From Cenococcum geophilum 1.58 (taxonomy: Eukaryota; Ascomycota; Dothideomycetes; Gloniales; Gloniaceae): a stretch of 64,000 bases of DNA. Positions 62,660 to 64,000 of the stretch are shown piece by piece. Position 1 is the stretch's first letter. The number at the start of each line of letters is the position of its first letter. The position numbers and the translations under genes are program-made. The notes under the pieces were generated by a model, which saw only the letters and a program-made list of their open reading frames with translations, ran no database searches and was not told the origin of the DNA. The stretch is from assembly GCA_001692895.1 (NCBI GenBank), contig KV748177.1, positions 434,001-498,000 on the forward strand, read 5' to 3'.

Positions 62660-64000
62660 ATAGTAATAGCTAACCCGTAGTAACAGCTAACTAATATCTA
62701 CTTAAATTCTATATTTAGTAACCCGGCATTATATATAAGTGCTATAATACTATACCTTATAAACGCAAGCCCATTCTTTATCTTACTTAGAGAATCTTTA
62801 AGCTTATCTAACCGGCGATCTATAGCCTAAATATCTTTTACTATCTTAGTTACCTATTTATAAACTATATTAACGCATGCAGAAATAGCAATTGCTAAAT
62901 ACACCCCAATATTTTCTGTACTAGTAGGAGCGGTAGTAATACTAGAAGCAGCACTAGGCGTGCTAAAAATTAGTAAAAGAGTAAAACGAGCAACAGCAGA
63001 ATGGGTGCCCCTACGGCCGCGTATATTACTATAAGTAAGAGTTTTAGGGGAGGTCTTTAGAGGGGGGATAGTATAGGTATAAAGCTATGCGGATATTAGC
63101 AATATTTGTATTATTAAGATACAGATATTATACCTTCTTAGTAGGCGTTCTAGCTGGACTACTAGCAGAAACTAATTACGCACATTTTTTATACTAAGGT
63201 GTAACCGGCGTTAGTCTTAGAAAACTATCCTATATGCGTGTTAGCTAATAGAATAATAGTATACTATTAGCATATACCTTTTCGCACAACCTACTACTTA
63301 AGTAATATCTTAAGCATATACCTCTAAAATGTAGCCTAAAGTTCTACTTATAAACGCGATATTTATAGTCTTGCTTAATGCATAAAGTATATAGTAGATC
63401 GCGTAGTATACTAAAGCTACCTTTAATATTCTAAACGTGGGTATATATCCGCTAGCGAGCTTCCTTTATATTCTCCTAAGCACCAGCTTTTAGGGTATAC
63501 TATTTATTTACTAACGGCACTTAAATAGAAAGGCGCTTGTTTATGTTAATATCTAATATTATAGCTTAGGCCATTTGTGTACTGCGGAGCTTATAAGGGC
63601 TGCGGAGATTATAAGAGGATAGAGAAGGGCTTTTAGGAGAGTTGGTGTTATTAAGATTATTCTCTTTATTATTATCTAAAATCTCTAACATTTCTATTAG
63701 GTTACTATAAGAGGTAAATTAGTAGATAAGACACTAAAAGAGTATAGCTAACATATACGATTTAAAGGCTATCTTATACTAAACATTTTGCGTAATAATT
63801 TTATTAGCCTACCTCTTAAGAGAAGTAGAAGCACGATAAGGATTAAACTTCTTAAAAATAGCAGGCGATGAAGAAATAAGCGGCTTAAAGGTAGGCAGCG
63901 AAGAGGTAAGCGGTAAAAAAAGTAGGCGGTAAAGAGGTAGGCAGTAAAGAGGTAAGCGGATTTCTAGCGGATTTCGTAATAACCTTATTATAGTGCTTTA
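62660..64000 (-). pseudogene. Family R protein fossil, copy R2
   Basis: Minus-strand counterpart of the R1 frame; its start lies beyond the window. Near 63390-63310 it reads FRLHFRGICLRYYLSSRLCEKVYANS, shortened here to its key residues: His, Cys, (Tyr for Cys), Cys. Near 62900-62800 it reads VNIVYK.VTKIVKDI and LDKLKDSLSKIKN, the coiled-coil-like end. A short-repeat block (63890-63965, AGGTAGGCGGTAAAG-type units) falls in the N-terminal half. The frame is broken by stops. The same frame and motif spacing in two copies argue for a real former gene. Confidence 0.5.
63890..63965. repeat. Degenerate 15-bp tandem repeats in R2
   Basis: About five units related to GAGGTAGGCGGTAAA. The corresponding stretch of R1 (about 59710-59815) has fewer, more diverged units. 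Confidence 0.7.

Larger units (their letters stand above)
62498..64000. repeat. Repeat family R, copy R2 (runs off the window)
   Basis: Homologous to R1 (30531-30777 plus 58634-60341) and uninterrupted at the place where R1 carries Gypsy-2B (about 62780), so it gives the empty site. It begins with two copies of the 24-base TTATCTTAGCTTATACGGAT-type unit and runs past base 64000. Confidence 0.82.

Overview
The window looks like a repeat-filled, AT-rich compartment of a filamentous ascomycete (Pezizomycotina) genome. No uninterrupted reading frame exceeds 126 codons, and I see no working protein-coding gene, tRNA or rRNA. Almost every coding stretch belongs to a repeat family: Ty3/gypsy and Ty1/copia elements, Tad1-like LINEs, a Crypton-type recombinase, and DUF6589 proteins. 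All carry dense TAG/TAA stops and a depletion of CpA in favour of TpA on both strands. That is the known signature of repeat-induced point mutation (RIP), inferred here from the pattern. A few short stretches escaped it and stand out as richer in CpG and CpA: the insert at 32802-33077, the hAT-type element at 56969-57626, and parts of 14650-15020 and 17250-17640.

Layout. 1-3600: 3' part of a Ty3/gypsy element cut by the window edge. 3690-6800 (+): a long coding fossil with a possible 2-oxoglutarate dioxygenase signature. 7772-10726 (-): a 985-codon fossil frame of unknown function. 11560-12200 (-): a Ty3/gypsy integrase tail. 12270-14650 (-): first DUF6589 gene. 14943-15416: foldback, 40-bp tandem array and hairpin, followed by a Crypton recombinase fossil at 15478-17165 (+). 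17410-17630: a foldback cluster. 17805-29260 (+): second DUF6589 gene, split by a complete Ty3 chromovirus (18612-27518, target duplication TAATA). 29385-30503: 3' end of a Tad1-like LINE.

The right half is one nested insertion stack that can be dated in order. A family called R here (copies at 30531-30777 plus 58634-60341, and 62498-64000) received a minus-strand chromovirus, Gypsy-2B (30778-58633, duplication CTTAT). Gypsy-2B then received two insertions. The first is a plus-strand sister element, Gypsy-2A, in its left LTR (30911-45012, duplication CTAAA). The second is a Tad1-like LINE in its gag region (51847-57772, 12-bp duplication). Gypsy-2A received a 276-bp non-mutated insert and a whole copia element (38323-44306, duplication AGTAT). 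The LINE received a non-mutated hAT-type element (56969-57626, 8-bp duplication). Subtracting the nested pieces leaves 7,811 bp for Gypsy-2B and 7,837 bp for Gypsy-2A, and the split LTR of 2B sums to exactly the 419 bp of its intact partner. 60342-62497 is an internally deleted LINE copy with a 32-bp target duplication.

The genes do not form a host pathway; the window is a graveyard of mobile DNA. The less ordinary points are a conserved antisense frame in both Gypsy-2 copies, a palindromic module shared by unrelated elements, three coding families I cannot name (3690-6800, 7772-10726 and family R), and the few young, unmutated insertions.
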